Positions 43,173 through 52,600 of a stretch of DNA of 64,000 nucleotides are shown one piece after another. Numbering within the stretch: the first letter of the stretch is position 1; the number at the start of each line of letters is the position of its first letter. A program made the translations under genes and the position numbers. Below the pieces are notes generated by a model that was not told the origin of the DNA, did no database searches, and saw only the letters and a list, made by a program, of their open reading frames with translations. This DNA is from Lewinella sp. 4G2 (GTDB lineage Bacteria > Bacteroidota > Bacteroidia > Chitinophagales > Saprospiraceae): positions 310,001 through 374,000 of the forward strand of contig NZ_LVWJ02000014.1 of the NCBI RefSeq assembly GCF_001625015.1, given 5' to 3'.

Positions 43173-44939
43173 TTACCCAGCCGTTTCCAAAAACTGCATC
43201 TCGTAGAGTTCCCGGTACCGACCGTTCTCGTTCTGCAACAATTCCTCGTGGGGGCCGATCTCGCTGATTTCCCCCTTCTCCAGGACCATGATGTTGGTCG
43301 CGTTGCGGATGGTGCTTAGGCGGTGGGCGATGATGATGCTGGTACGGCGTGCAATCAGGGTTTCGATGGCGTGTTGGATAACCCCTTCGGTTTCCGGGTC
43401 AACGCTGGAAGTAGCCTCGTCCAAAATGAGGATGTTGGGGTCAAATACGAGGGCCCGGACGAAGGAGATGAGTTGGCGTTGCCCCATACTCAGGGTGGCG
43501 CCCCGCTCCTGGACATCGTAATCGTAGCCACCCGGCAGCCGGTCGATAAAATCGTGAGCACCAATCATTTTTGCGGCGTCAATAACCTGTTCGCGGGATA
43601 TTTCTGGGTCCCGTAGCGTGATGTTGTCCATCACCGTCCCCGTGAAGAGGAACACGTCCTGCAATACCATGGCCATCTTACTGCGGAGGGCGTAAAGCTC
43701 GTAGTCGCGAATATCCACGCCGTCCACCTCGATGCTGCCCTTTTGGAATTCGTAGAAGCGGTTCACGACGTTCGTGATGGTGGTCTTTCCTGACCCGGTG
43801 CTGCCGACGATGGCGAGGGTTTCACCGGGCTCCAGTTCAAAACTAAGGTCCTTGAGGATCCAGTCCTCATCGACGTAAGCGAACCAGACGTTGTTGAAGG
43901 AGACGCGCCCGGCAACTTCCGCGGGGGCGTGGGTGCCTTTATTTTCGATGACGTCCGTTCGGTCCAGCACCCCAAACACGCGGCCAGCGGCGATCAATCC
44001 CATTTGCAGGGTGTTAAACTTATCCGCCAGCACCCGGATCGGGCGGAACAACTGCTGAATATAGATCGGGAACACAACCAGTGCGCCCAGGGTAACGCCT
44101 CCAGCCCGGGCCACGTCCTGAGCCCCCCACCATACCATTAGGGCGAGGGAGGCAGCTACAATGATCTCCACCACGGGAAAAAAGACCGCGTAGTAAAAAA
44201 TGGCGTTGATGTTCGCCTTGCGGTACTCGCTGTTGATGGCGGCGAAAGAGGCTCGTTCCTGCCGCTCCGCATTGAAGATCTGGACGATGCGCATGCCGCT
44301 GATCCGCTCCTGCAGGAAGGCATTCATCTTTTGAATCTGCGTTCGTACGTTTTGGTAAGATTTCTTCACCGCTTCCTTAAAGACGTAGGAGGCTACGATC
44401 AGAAACGGCATCGTCGTCAAACAGATCAGGGTAAGCTTCCAACTGGTGATGATCATCATGATCAGGACGGCGATAATCGTCAGCAAATCCGCCATGATCG
44501 TCACGATTCCCTCGGTAAAAATGGAGTTGATGCTCTGGATGTCACTTATAGCCCGGGTCGTCGAAGTTCCAATTGGCGTCCTATCAAAATACCCCAGCTG
44601 CAAGTTGTTGATGTGCCGGAACACCCGTACCCTGAAGTCACGGATAATGGATTGCCCCAACCAGTTAGAACTATAAATGAAGGCGTACCGGCACAGGGCC
44701 TGAAGGACGATCGCCACAAACACAATCATTACCCAAAAGGTAATCCCTTCAATATCCCCCACGAAAATGTAGTCGTCTACAATCTTCTGCACAATGCGCG
44801 GTCGGGCAATGGAAAGCGGAGCCAACAGAATAGCCAGCACAACGGCAATGATTGCGATCCGCTTGTAGGGCAACGCCAGTTTGAGTACCCGCTTGAAAAG
44901 GCCAAAATCGATCTTCTTTTTCTGGTCTTGCTGCGCCAT
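43173..44939 (-). CDS. MsbA-like ABC exporter (fused permease and ATPase)
   Basis: This 588-residue half-transporter has six membrane helices (about 20-320) and a nucleotide-binding domain. Motifs are Walker A IVGSTGSGKTTITNVVNRFY (near 378), Q-loop MVLQDVFLFTGTV, signature LSMGQRQLISFVRAL (near 481), Walker B ILILDEATSSVDPETEG and H-loop IIIAHRLSTI. All catalytic residues are present. The architecture matches multidrug or lipid exporters working as homo- or heterodimers. A 3' fragment of a near-identical gene lies 1.1 kb downstream, so a second copy may once have been adjacent. The DUF2237 gene diverges upstream. Confidence 0.93.
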   Translation of the reverse strand: MAQQDQKKKIDFGLFKRVLKLALPYKRIAIIAVVLAILLAPLSIARPRIVQKIVDDYIFVGDIEGITFWVMIVFVAIVLQALCRYAFIYSSNWLGQSIIRDFRVRVFRHINNLQLGYFDRTPIGTSTTRAISDIQSINSIFTEGIVTIMADLLTIIAVLIMMIITSWKLTLICLTTMPFLIVASYVFKEAVKKSYQNVRTQIQKMNAFLQERISGMRIVQIFNAERQERASFAAINSEYRKANINAIFYYAVFFPVVEIIVAASLALMVWWGAQDVARAGGVTLGALVVFPIYIQQLFRPIRVLADKFNTLQMGLIAAGRVFGVLDRTDVIENKGTHAPAEVAGRVSFNNVWFAYVDEDWILKDLSFELEPGETLAIVGSTGSGKTTITNVVNRFYEFQKGSIEVDGVDIRDYELYALRSKMAMVLQDVFLFTGTVMDNITLRDPEISREQVIDAAKMIGAHDFIDRLPGGYDYDVQERGATLSMGQRQLISFVRALVFDPNILILDEATSSVDPETEGVIQHAIETLIARRTSIIIAHRLSTIRNATNIMVLEKGEISEIGPHEELLQNENGRYRELYEMQFLETAG

Positions 44940-45030
44940 GGGTTACAGAACAGCTTTCGCCCAATAAAGATGAGTTTATTTGGAACTCTATTTTTCCCTA
45001 CCTATTTACCCTGCAACAGACCGCTCAACC

Positions 45031-45399
45031 ATGACCAAAAACGTACTCGGCACCCCACTCATCGCTTGCTGCACGGACCCCATGACCGGCTTTTACCGCG
45101 ACGGCATCTGCAACACGGGGCCCACCGACAGCGGCCGCCACGTCGTATGCGCCATCATGACGGAAGACTTCCTCACCTTCACCAAATCCCGGGGCAACGA
45201 CCTTTCGACGCCGCGTCCGGAATATCAATTCCCTGGCCTACGCCCGGGCGATGGCTGGTGCCTTTGTGCCCTCCGCTGGAAGGAAGCTTACGACGCCGGC
45301 CACGCGCCCTTCGTTAAATTGGAAGCGACCCACGAGAAAGCACTGGAGTACGTCGACTTCGAAGCGCTGCTGGAGTATAAGCTGGTGGTTGAAAAGTAA
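45031..45399 (+). CDS. DUF2237 family protein
   Basis: The ATG at 45031 gives 122 residues; a longer frame from 44980 is less likely. Family signatures are TPLIACCTDPMTGFYRDGIC, GRHVVCAIMTEDFLTFTKSR, PRPEYQFPGLRPGDGWCLCA and RWKEAYDAGHAPFVKLEATH. DUF2237 proteins are small conserved cytoplasmic proteins of unknown function found across bacteria and some algae. The gene diverges from the ABC exporter and is followed by a strong hairpin terminator, so it is probably transcribed alone. Confidence 0.92.
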   Translation: MTKNVLGTPLIACCTDPMTGFYRDGICNTGPTDSGRHVVCAIMTEDFLTFTKSRGNDLSTPRPEYQFPGLRPGDGWCLCALRWKEAYDAGHAPFVKLEATHEKALEYVDFEALLEYKLVVEK

Positions 45400-45426
45400 A
45401 GTGGTCAGTCTCGTACCCCACAACGC

Positions 45427-45461
45427 AAATAGCCACTCATCGCTGAGATGAGTGGCTATTT
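45427..45461. terminator. strong bidirectional terminator
   Basis: AAATAGCCACTCATC and GATGAGTGGCTATTT form a perfect 15-bp stem with a 5-nt loop (GCTGA). An A-run precedes and a T-run follows it, between the convergent DUF2237 and AhpD-like genes. Confidence 0.93.
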
Positions 45462-45485
45462 TTAAAAGCAGATAAGCGCTAAAGC

Positions 45486-46034
45486 TTACGCATACACTTC
45501 CTCCAGGGCTGGCGCGGCGGGGAAGTCAACGGGTACTTGCGTTACGCCGTGTAGGTAGTTGGAGATGGTCTTGTCGCCGATCAAAACGATGGTATCCACC
45601 AGGTTTTCCTGCGTAAATCCAGCGGCCAGGAAGGCGTCGGTGACGTCCGCCGTCGGCTTACCGCGGTTAATGGTTACGGCGCGGGAGAAGGCCACCAATG
45701 CGTCGAGTTTTGCATCGAAGGAAGCCCGGCCGGCCCGGAGTTCCAGGATCTGTTCGTCGGTAAACCCATTCATTTTGCCCAGCGCAGTGTGGGCAGCCAA
45801 ACAGTATTCACATTCATTGACTTGGCTGACGGCCAGGTTCACGGCTTCGCGCTCCTTAGCTTTCAGGCTGGTTTTTGCGTTGGAAAGGGCGAGGTAATTA
45901 CCCAGTGCGTTCTTACTGTGGGCGTAAGTAGCGTAGAGGTTCGGGACGAAACCGAGTCCGCTTTCCAGGTTGTCAAAAATCGCCTGATTAGCTTCAGAAA
46001 CGGTTGCGCGGGTGGGAACTTGAAAAGTAGCCAT
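45486..46034 (-). CDS. carboxymuconolactone decarboxylase / AhpD-like protein
   Basis: This 182-residue protein has the AhpD-type redox motif NECEYCLAAHTALG with Cys75, Cys78 and His82 on a helix, and the alkylhydroperoxidase core EREAVNLAVSQVNECEYC. The same fold includes carboxymuconolactone decarboxylases, but the CxxC plus His arrangement favours a peroxidase-like role. There is no signal peptide, so it is cytoplasmic. A copy of the dispersed GC-rich motif sits about 135 bp upstream of its start in the sense direction. Confidence 0.92.
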   Translation of the reverse strand: MATFQVPTRATVSEANQAIFDNLESGLGFVPNLYATYAHSKNALGNYLALSNAKTSLKAKEREAVNLAVSQVNECEYCLAAHTALGKMNGFTDEQILELRAGRASFDAKLDALVAFSRAVTINRGKPTADVTDAFLAAGFTQENLVDTIVLIGDKTISNYLHGVTQVPVDFPAAPALEEVYA

Positions 46035-46168
46035 GGTATAAAAATTAATTGGAGATTGATAAAATGAATATCACTTCGTTTGTGATACTGCAAATATCAG
46101 CGCCTCCCTAGGGCGACCAATTAGCTTTTCTTCCCGGCCATTGACCGAATCTTCCCAACGTTCAAGCG

Positions 46169-46185
46169 GGCGCTGCCGCAGGTGC
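46169..46185 (-). repeat. dispersed GC-rich 17-bp motif, perfect copy
   Basis: On the minus strand this reads GCACCTGCGGCAGCGCC, identical to the copies at 3435 and 16373. It lies between aroA and the AhpD-like gene. Confidence 0.75.
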
Positions 46186-46261
46186 GGGGGAAGTAGGCAA
46201 GTAGGACTAAAGACGTCCGTTCAAGGTTTAGGATCCCTATTCTGCTAAAGTCCAGCTAGGA

Positions 46262-47518
46262 CTACTCCGCCGTACTCAAGATCCCCAGCTTCTCCAGATC
46301 CGTATAGAAATCAGGATAGGACTTCCCCACCACTTCCGGGTCGGCAATCCGGAGTGGGCTCAGGAGTGCCAGTGGAGCCATAGCCATAGCCATCCGGTGA
46401 TCGTGGTAGGTAGCAAACTCGGGTGGCGTATCCGTAAAGGTGGCCTTCCCCTCCTGCCCGAAGTACTGGATACCGGATTTTCCAGACATCTTGGCCGGGA
46501 TCTTGTAAAGGGCAATTCCCAACTTACCCATTTCAGTCTTCATGGCCTTAACGCGATCGGTCTCCTTGATGAAGAGCGTCTGCAAACCACTGTACAATCC
46601 CTGCACGCCCAGGCCCGCGCAGGTGGCCATTAGGGTTTGGGCAATGTCCGGGCACTCTACGAAATCCTGCTCAAAGAACTCCGGCGCGGGCGTACCAGCA
46701 GCCTTAGTGATGTGTACACCGGTACTATTGAAGGTGGACTGTACGCCAAAACGTTCGTAGAGTTTAGCCACCACTGAATCTCCCTGCACACTCTCGGCGA
46801 ATAAGCCGTCTACCTGGATGTCCGCTCCCTCCGTTGCCAGCGCGGCCAGGCTGTAGTAATAGCTGGCGGCAGACCAATCAGCTTCCACCGTAAATTCCTT
46901 GGCTTGATAAGCTTGAGGGGGGACCACGATAGTCTGCCCCTCCCATTCGTGCGCTACCCCAAAATACTGCATCAACGACAGCGTCATCTTGATGTAGGGA
47001 ACGCTGACGATCTCGCCCTCTAGAGTAAGACGAAGACCTTTCGGCAACGTGGGCGCCAGCATCAACAAACTGGATATGTACTGGCTACTCGTATCGGCGG
47101 CAATGGTCAGTTCGTGGGTAGCATCGAGTCTGCTCTGGCCAATACGGAGAGGGGGGTAACTCTCATTTTCGGTGTATTCAATCTCCGCTCCCAACGTGCG
47201 TAAGGCATCTACCAGGATTCCGATTGGCCGTTCCTTCATGCGTTGGCTACCCGTCAGTACCTGGTGGCCGGGTCGGCGGCTGAGGTACCCCGTTAAAAAA
47301 CGGAAGGTCGTACCGGCCGGGCCAGCATCAAGCACTTTGTCAGTGCTAGCTAGTAGTCGCTCCAGCCGCACGGTGTCGTCGGCCGCCGCTAAACGATGAA
47401 TGGGAAAATGCTCTTCCGTGAGCGCCCGAATGATCAGCGCACGGTTGGCAATGGATTTAGATCCTGTCAGTTGAATTTGCCCCTTCAGCGGGCCACCAGG
47501 GTAGGAAAGAGTAAGCAT
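46262..47518 (-). CDS. aroA: 3-phosphoshikimate 1-carboxyvinyltransferase (EPSP synthase)
   Basis: This 418-residue enzyme makes 5-enolpyruvylshikimate-3-phosphate from shikimate-3-phosphate and PEP, the sixth step of the shikimate pathway. Signatures are QLTGSKSIANRALIIRAL near the N-terminus, LDAGPAGTTFRFLTGYLSRR, MKERPIGILVDALRTLGAEI, DTSSQYISSLLMLAP, the ADWSAASYYYSLAALATEGA loop and the C-terminal ETDRVKAMKTEMGKLG and TYHDHRMAMAMAPLAL. The NAGT-type loop is replaced by GPAGT, as in some Bacteroidota members. No other aro genes are adjacent. Confidence 0.95.
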   Translation of the reverse strand: MLTLSYPGGPLKGQIQLTGSKSIANRALIIRALTEEHFPIHRLAAADDTVRLERLLASTDKVLDAGPAGTTFRFLTGYLSRRPGHQVLTGSQRMKERPIGILVDALRTLGAEIEYTENESYPPLRIGQSRLDATHELTIAADTSSQYISSLLMLAPTLPKGLRLTLEGEIVSVPYIKMTLSLMQYFGVAHEWEGQTIVVPPQAYQAKEFTVEADWSAASYYYSLAALATEGADIQVDGLFAESVQGDSVVAKLYERFGVQSTFNSTGVHITKAAGTPAPEFFEQDFVECPDIAQTLMATCAGLGVQGLYSGLQTLFIKETDRVKAMKTEMGKLGIALYKIPAKMSGKSGIQYFGQEGKATFTDTPPEFATYHDHRMAMAMAPLALLSPLRIADPEVVGKSYPDFYTDLEKLGILSTAE

Positions 47519-47657
47519 AAAAGTTGGGCTGGTTGGCTTCGGGCGAAACCCATTTTAAAGAACTGAGCCGGAAACAGGATTAGTCCGATTTCGCTGCAAT
47601 TGGTTCGTTTATCACACCAATTTGGAGTTCTGAGGTTGCCGGTAAAACTACTGCGGC

Positions 47658-48377
47658 TTATTCTTGGTAGCCAACCAATTCTTCGAGGGAAATACGACCC
47701 TCATAAAAGGCCTTGCCCACGATAACTCCGTAGCAGCCAAGAGACTGGACGGCATCGAGGTCCGCGGTTGTAGCTACCCCTCCACTAGCAATCAGGTTAA
47801 CCCGAGGATTCTCGGCGATGATCTGCCGGTACATAGCTTCGGAAGTACCCGCGAGCATCCCGTCTTTACTGACGTCCGTACAAATAGTGTAGCGCAAGCC
47901 CTGCTCTACGTAGTGGCGAATGAAATCATAAACGCCCAGGTCACTACTCTCCTCCCATCCGGATACGGCGATCTTCCCATTTTTCGCGTCTGAGCCAAGG
48001 ATGATCTTCTCCGGTCCGTAGCGTTCGATCCAACCCATGAACACGTCGGGGTCCTTCACCGCTATCGTCCCACCGGTAACTTGGTGGGCACCGGAAGCGA
48101 AGGCGATGCGCAGGTCTTCGTCGGATTTCATTCCCCCACCCCAGTCAATCTCCAGGTTGGTGTGGCCAGCGATGCGCTCCAGTACTTTATGGTTGACGAT
48201 CCCACCTCCACGGGCCCCGTCAAGGTCCACTACGTGAATTTTCGTCAGCCCGGCAGCCTCGAACTCCTTGGCCTGAGCGAGTGGGTCCTCATTATATACC
48301 GTCTTACGGCTATAATCGCCCTGAGAAAGGCGGACGCATTTCCCATCGATCAGATCAATGGCGGGGATGATATACAT
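47658..48377 (-). CDS. hisA: phosphoribosylformimino-5-aminoimidazole carboxamide ribotide isomerase
   Basis: This 239-residue TIM-barrel enzyme carries out the HisA step of histidine biosynthesis. Typical motifs are YIIPAIDLIDGKCVRLSQGD with catalytic Asp8, TKIHVVDLDGARGG, LEIDWGGGMKSDEDLRIAFA, YTICTDVSKDGMLAGTSEAM with the second catalytic Asp, and LIASGGVATTADLDAVQSLG. It is a full-length member. No other his genes are within the window. A heptamer repeat palindrome lies directly upstream of its start, between it and sucD. Confidence 0.95.
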   Translation of the reverse strand: MYIIPAIDLIDGKCVRLSQGDYSRKTVYNEDPLAQAKEFEAAGLTKIHVVDLDGARGGGIVNHKVLERIAGHTNLEIDWGGGMKSDEDLRIAFASGAHQVTGGTIAVKDPDVFMGWIERYGPEKIILGSDAKNGKIAVSGWEESSDLGVYDFIRHYVEQGLRYTICTDVSKDGMLAGTSEAMYRQIIAENPRVNLIASGGVATTADLDAVQSLGCYGVIVGKAFYEGRISLEELVGYQE

Positions 48378-48382
48378 TTTCA

Positions 48383-48442
48383 GTCTGTAGTCTGTAGTCC
48401 GTAGTCTACAGACTGTGGACTACAGACCATAGACTAGAGACT
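48383..48442. repeat. head-to-head heptanucleotide repeat palindrome
   Basis: The left part reads AGTCTGT-type heptamers in tandem; the right part holds the same heptamers in reverse orientation. GTCTGTAGTCC (48390-48400) and GGACTACAGAC (48417-48427) pair exactly over 11 bp. It fills the gap between the hisA start and the sucD stop and has no T-run. Confidence 0.8.
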
Positions 48443-48447
48443 AAGTT

Positions 48448-49320
48448 TTATCCTTTCAGCGCAGCCACCATCGTTTTACCAATATCTGCTGGTGACTTGA
48501 CTACGTGGATGCCACATTCCGCCATGATTTTCATCTTGGCTTCGGCCGTGTCCTCGTGGCCACCTACGATGGCGCCGGCGTGGCCCATGGTACGACCCTT
48601 AGGCGCAGTCTGGCCGGCGATAAAGCCGACTACGGGTTTGGTGCCGTGTTCTTTAATGTAGTGGGCCGCATCCGCTTCCATGGTGCCACCAATCTCACCG
48701 ATCATGACGATGGCATCCGTATCGGGGTCCTCCATCAGGAGTTTTACCGCGTCTTTAGTAGTCGTACCAATGATAGGGTCTCCACCGATTCCGATGCAGG
48801 TACTCTGGCCCATTCCGGCCTTGGTGATTTGGTCAACCGCTTCGTAAGTAAGGGTACCGGAGCGAGATACAATACCAATCCGGCCGGGATTGTGAATGAA
48901 GCCGGGCATAATGCCACACTTAGCTTCGCCAGGCGTCATTACGCCGGGGCAGTTGGGGCCGATGAGCGTCGTATCGTAATCATTGATGAATGACCGCACT
49001 TTCACCATATCCTGTACGGGGATACCCTCCGTGATACAAATGATGACCTTAATGCCGGCAGCGGCTGCTTCCATGATGGCGTCTCCAGCGAATGCGGGGG
49101 GAACAAAAATCACGGAGACATCCGCGTTCACCTTCTCTACTGCTTCCTTAACGGAGTTAAAGACCGGAACGCCGACGGCTTCCTGGCCTCCTTTTCCTGG
49201 GGTAACACCGCCTACCAAATTGGTACCGTATTCTTTCATCTGGCCGGCGTGGAAACCGCCTTCCTTACCAGTGATTCCCTGGACGATGATGTTTGAGTCT
49301 TTGCGTACTAGGACGGCCAT
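48448..49320 (-). CDS. sucD: succinate-CoA ligase subunit alpha
   Basis: This 290-residue protein has the CoA-binding Rossmann domain at the N-terminus ([40 protein letters not shown]). The ligase motifs are [20 protein letters not shown] and [20 protein letters not shown], and the phosphohistidine loop [20 protein letters not shown] lies near residue 245. It forms the TCA-cycle succinyl-CoA synthetase with SucC, which is not in the window. The separation from sucC is common in Bacteroidota. Confidence 0.96.
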   Translation of the reverse strand: MAVLVRKDSNIIVQGITGKEGGFHAGQMKEYGTNLVGGVTPGKGGQEAVGVPVFNSVKEAVEKVNADVSVIFVPPAFAGDAIMEAAAAGIKVIICITEGIPVQDMVKVRSFINDYDTTLIGPNCPGVMTPGEAKCGIMPGFIHNPGRIGIVSRSGTLTYEAVDQITKAGMGQSTCIGIGGDPIIGTTTKDAVKLLMEDPDTDAIVMIGEIGGTMEADAAHYIKEHGTKPVVGFIAGQTAPKGRTMGHAGAIVGGHEDTAEAKMKIMAECGIHVVKSPADIGKTMVAALKG

Positions 49321-49653
49321 ATCTTTTAATTTTGCTTTGTTAGTATTGGTCTAGCGGGTCATTTGTTCGGAGAAAGCGCGCCTCAATTGGTGTTGCGTTT
49401 CTCTTCGCATTCGAAATTCCTACGAGAGTGAACTTCGTTTCAAGCAGCCAGTGTACTGACCCGGAGGTATGTTCCCGTAGATTGGCGGCGAAGGTAAGGA
49501 ATTTCACGGCCTTAAGTTGGGCCTCTCATTGCTTTTCGTTTGAGCTTCGGCGCTTGCCTTCATGAGATTTATTGGCAGCGACCAAATCGCCTAAAGCAAA
49601 AATGCCCCGGCTACCTACTGGCGGCCGGGGCATTTCATTCGTCCAGCAACGAC
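49321..49653. other. intergenic region upstream of sucD, 333 bp
   Basis: It contains the terminator of the giant repeat gene (49600-49635) and should contain the sucD promoter. A minus-strand TACCTTCG (near 49490) is a weak -7-like candidate about 165 bp before the sucD start. Nothing else was recognised. Confidence 0.55.
49600..49635 (-). terminator. terminator of the giant repeat-protein gene
   Basis: AAATGCCCCGGC and GCCGGGGCATTT form a 12-bp stem with a 12-nt loop, 18 bp past the stop codon. On the minus strand the stem is followed by a short T-run (CATTTTTGC). Confidence 0.85.
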
Positions 49654-52600
49654 TTACCTGAGCACCACCATCTTCTTGGTTGCACTCCAGTCGCCACTCG
49701 TTACCGTGTACTTCAGTACGCCGGCGGCCTGCATCAATTCCGAACGGTCGAACGTCAGCGTGTTGATACCGGGCATGCCTTCCAGCGTCCGCGTGGCCAG
49801 CACCCGACCGCGTACGTCGCTGATCTCCAGCGTCGTCTCGCCGGCCTGAGCCAGTGTGAACGTGATTGTTGTTTGGTCCACAACCGGGTTGGGCGTGTTC
49901 TGGTACAACGCATTTTGCTGCGCGGACGCAGGTGCCGAGGTACGGACGAACGACAGACCCAACTGGCCCGGCGTACCGTACTCGTCAACCCCTTCCTGGT
50001 ACACCAGGTCGTCCGTCAACTCGATCGCTTCGGACAACCGCACCGCGTTCACCGCGCGCACCGTCAGCGTGATCTCACCCTGCGTACGCACCGCAAAGCC
50101 GATCAGGCCCTCCGTCTCGTAGTTCAGGTTCAGACCACCCTGGCCCGTGACACTCACGTCCAGTAGCTCCAGGTCGCGGCCGAGATCGAGCGTACCCTGG
50201 AAGCCGTACAGATCTTCGTTCGTGAACGTCAGCTCGTGTGTCTGTCCGCTCTCCAACTTCGCGTCCTCCGTCTCTAGGTTCAGGCTCGTACGCCCTGCAG
50301 CGTTCAGCACGTTACCCATCTCGACGGCTACGAAGTCCGCGTCCAGGATGTTCGCCGCCAGGTCGTTCACGTTGTACACCTCGGGGAAGGTGTTCATCCA
50401 CGTGTCCGCCGTCATCGCGAAGTCCGCGTTAACGAAGCGCCAGCTCTCACCCGTACGGTACATGTCGTCCAGACCCAGGATCACCCGTTGGATGGCCACC
50501 ATGTCCAGCACGTTGATCAGACCGTCCTGCGTCACGTCCGCCGCCACGTAGTCGTACGCGTTGTCGAACGGTGCAATACCCAGGATCATGCGCGAGATGC
50601 GCACCACGTCGGATACTTTCACCGACTGCAGGTCGATCGCCACGGCGTGCGCCGGCGTGACCGTGTAGTCCATGCCACTCGGTACTTCCGTGAAGGCAAA
50701 GGCACCGTCGGCGTCCGTAGCCCGCATCACGTCCATGTCGTCGCCACCTGTCAGGGTCACTTCAACGTCGCTTACCGGCGCGGCGTCCTGCGTCAGGATC
50801 GTACCCGCTACCAGGTTGCCACCCGTTCCGCAGTCTACGTTGTCGCCCTCGTCCACCTGGATGAGCACCTGGCACGAAGCCGGGGCCACTTCACTGGCGT
50901 CGAGGTTGTCGCTGAACGCGTACACGTCCACCGAGACAAACTCACCGGCGTCGCTACAGAAGACCTTCAGGCCCGTCTGTTCCGCGGCCAGTTCGGCGCC
51001 GCCACCGGCCCGGACGATACCGTAGCTCGTCACTTCGTCACCGAAGCAGTCCACCAGCGGGGAGTTCGTCAGGAAGTCCGTCGCCCACACTTCGGCCATG
51101 GCCATCGTGCCTTCGTCGTTCATCTGCAGCGTGGCTACCAGCGTCTGGATACACAGCGGTACCGGAGCTACGTCGCCACATACGCTCAATGGTACGATCA
51201 CCGGAGTGGCGTTGCCGCAACCGTCGATGGCCGTGATCCGGATGGCGTGGTCGCCGGCCGGTACGCCCGTGGCGTTGATCACGTAGTTGCCGTTGTCGGC
51301 GTCCGTGGCATCCAGCGTAATCACTACGCCGTCCACCGTGGCCGCTTCGAACGTACCCGTGAAGTTCGGATCGAGCTCCAGCTGGATACGTGGGGCCAAA
51401 CAACCGTCAGTGGCCGTGAACGGCAGGCTGACGTCGGCCGTACAGCCGGGGATGCAGGCCGTCGGTGCGGCTACATCGACCACCGGTGAAGTCCGGTCGA
51501 AGACGTTGATCGTCTGCACGTAGGTGAACGATCCGCGGCCCGCGCTCGTCGCGTAGCCCGTCAGTTCGTTGTCGTCGTCATCGTTCGGCGTGAACTGCGC
51601 GTTGGCGCTGCCGCTCGTGAAGGCCAGGTCATCAGCCGTCGTTGCCGCGTTACCGCTCACTACGTTGAGGTAGAAGACCGACTCGTCGTCCACGTCCAGA
51701 CCATCGCGCGTGATGAGCGTCGTGCCGCCCAGGGCGGGGTCGTACTCACACGTGTTGATGATGGTGTAGGTCGTCACGATCTGGTAGCACTCCTCACCGG
51801 CGGTGTTGAACACTTCCTCCGTGACGCTCGAGACAACGGGTGCGTCGCAGGCACCACCGGTGATGCTCAGCTCCTCGGCTTCGAACTCGTCCATACAGTC
51901 GAACGTCGTGGCGTCGCCCGGCAGCGTGATCTGGTAATCGTAGACACCCACGATCGTGATGAGCTGCGTACAGTTGTCGCCGCTCACGCCGCCCTGCGCG
52001 TCCGTGGCTACGTAGGACCGAACGGCCGTACCGATACCACACTCGTTGAGGTTGTTGACCACGAAGGTGCTCGTCACCTCGGACTCACAGGTCGAGACAA
52101 TGCCCGGCGTCCCGAAGGCCGCGTCCAGCTCAGCGCTCGTCGCTTCCTCCAGGTTACCGCCCGGGATGGCCGCACCGAACTCGGAGCAGGTCAGCGTCAC
52201 CGCGCTCGGCGCGATACAGGTCGGTACGTCGTTCACTTTGAGTTCCACCAGGACCTCACCCCAACAGGTGTTGGAGTTGCCGGCCTCGTCCGTCACCTCG
52301 AGGGTTACGAACTGGACGCCGAGGTCGTCACACGTGAAGGTCACCTCGTCGAAGAACTCCGTTGGCATATCCATCGTCGGAGCGAAGGCAATACCGTAGG
52401 TCAGGTTCGTCGAACAGTCGTCCTGCGAGCCTTTGTCGAACTGGGCCGGTGTCAGCGTGGCCGTGCCGCCGGGGCGGGAGAGGCTTACGTTGAGGCCGTT
52501 CTCACAGAAGGCGGCCGGTCCGCTGCCGTCCACGACCGTGAACGGTACGGTGGTCACCGTCTGGTTACCACACGCGTCGGTGGCCGTGTAGACGAAGGCG

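Noticed and set aside
44331-45317. 328-codon plus-strand ORF overlapping the ABC exporter and DUF2237 gene
   Set aside because: It is a shadow of the exporter on the other strand, and out of frame with DUF2237; both real genes have full family motifs.
48383-48442. sucD transcription terminator
   Set aside because: The hairpin is strong but no T-run follows on the minus strand, and the heptamer structure explains the pairing better.
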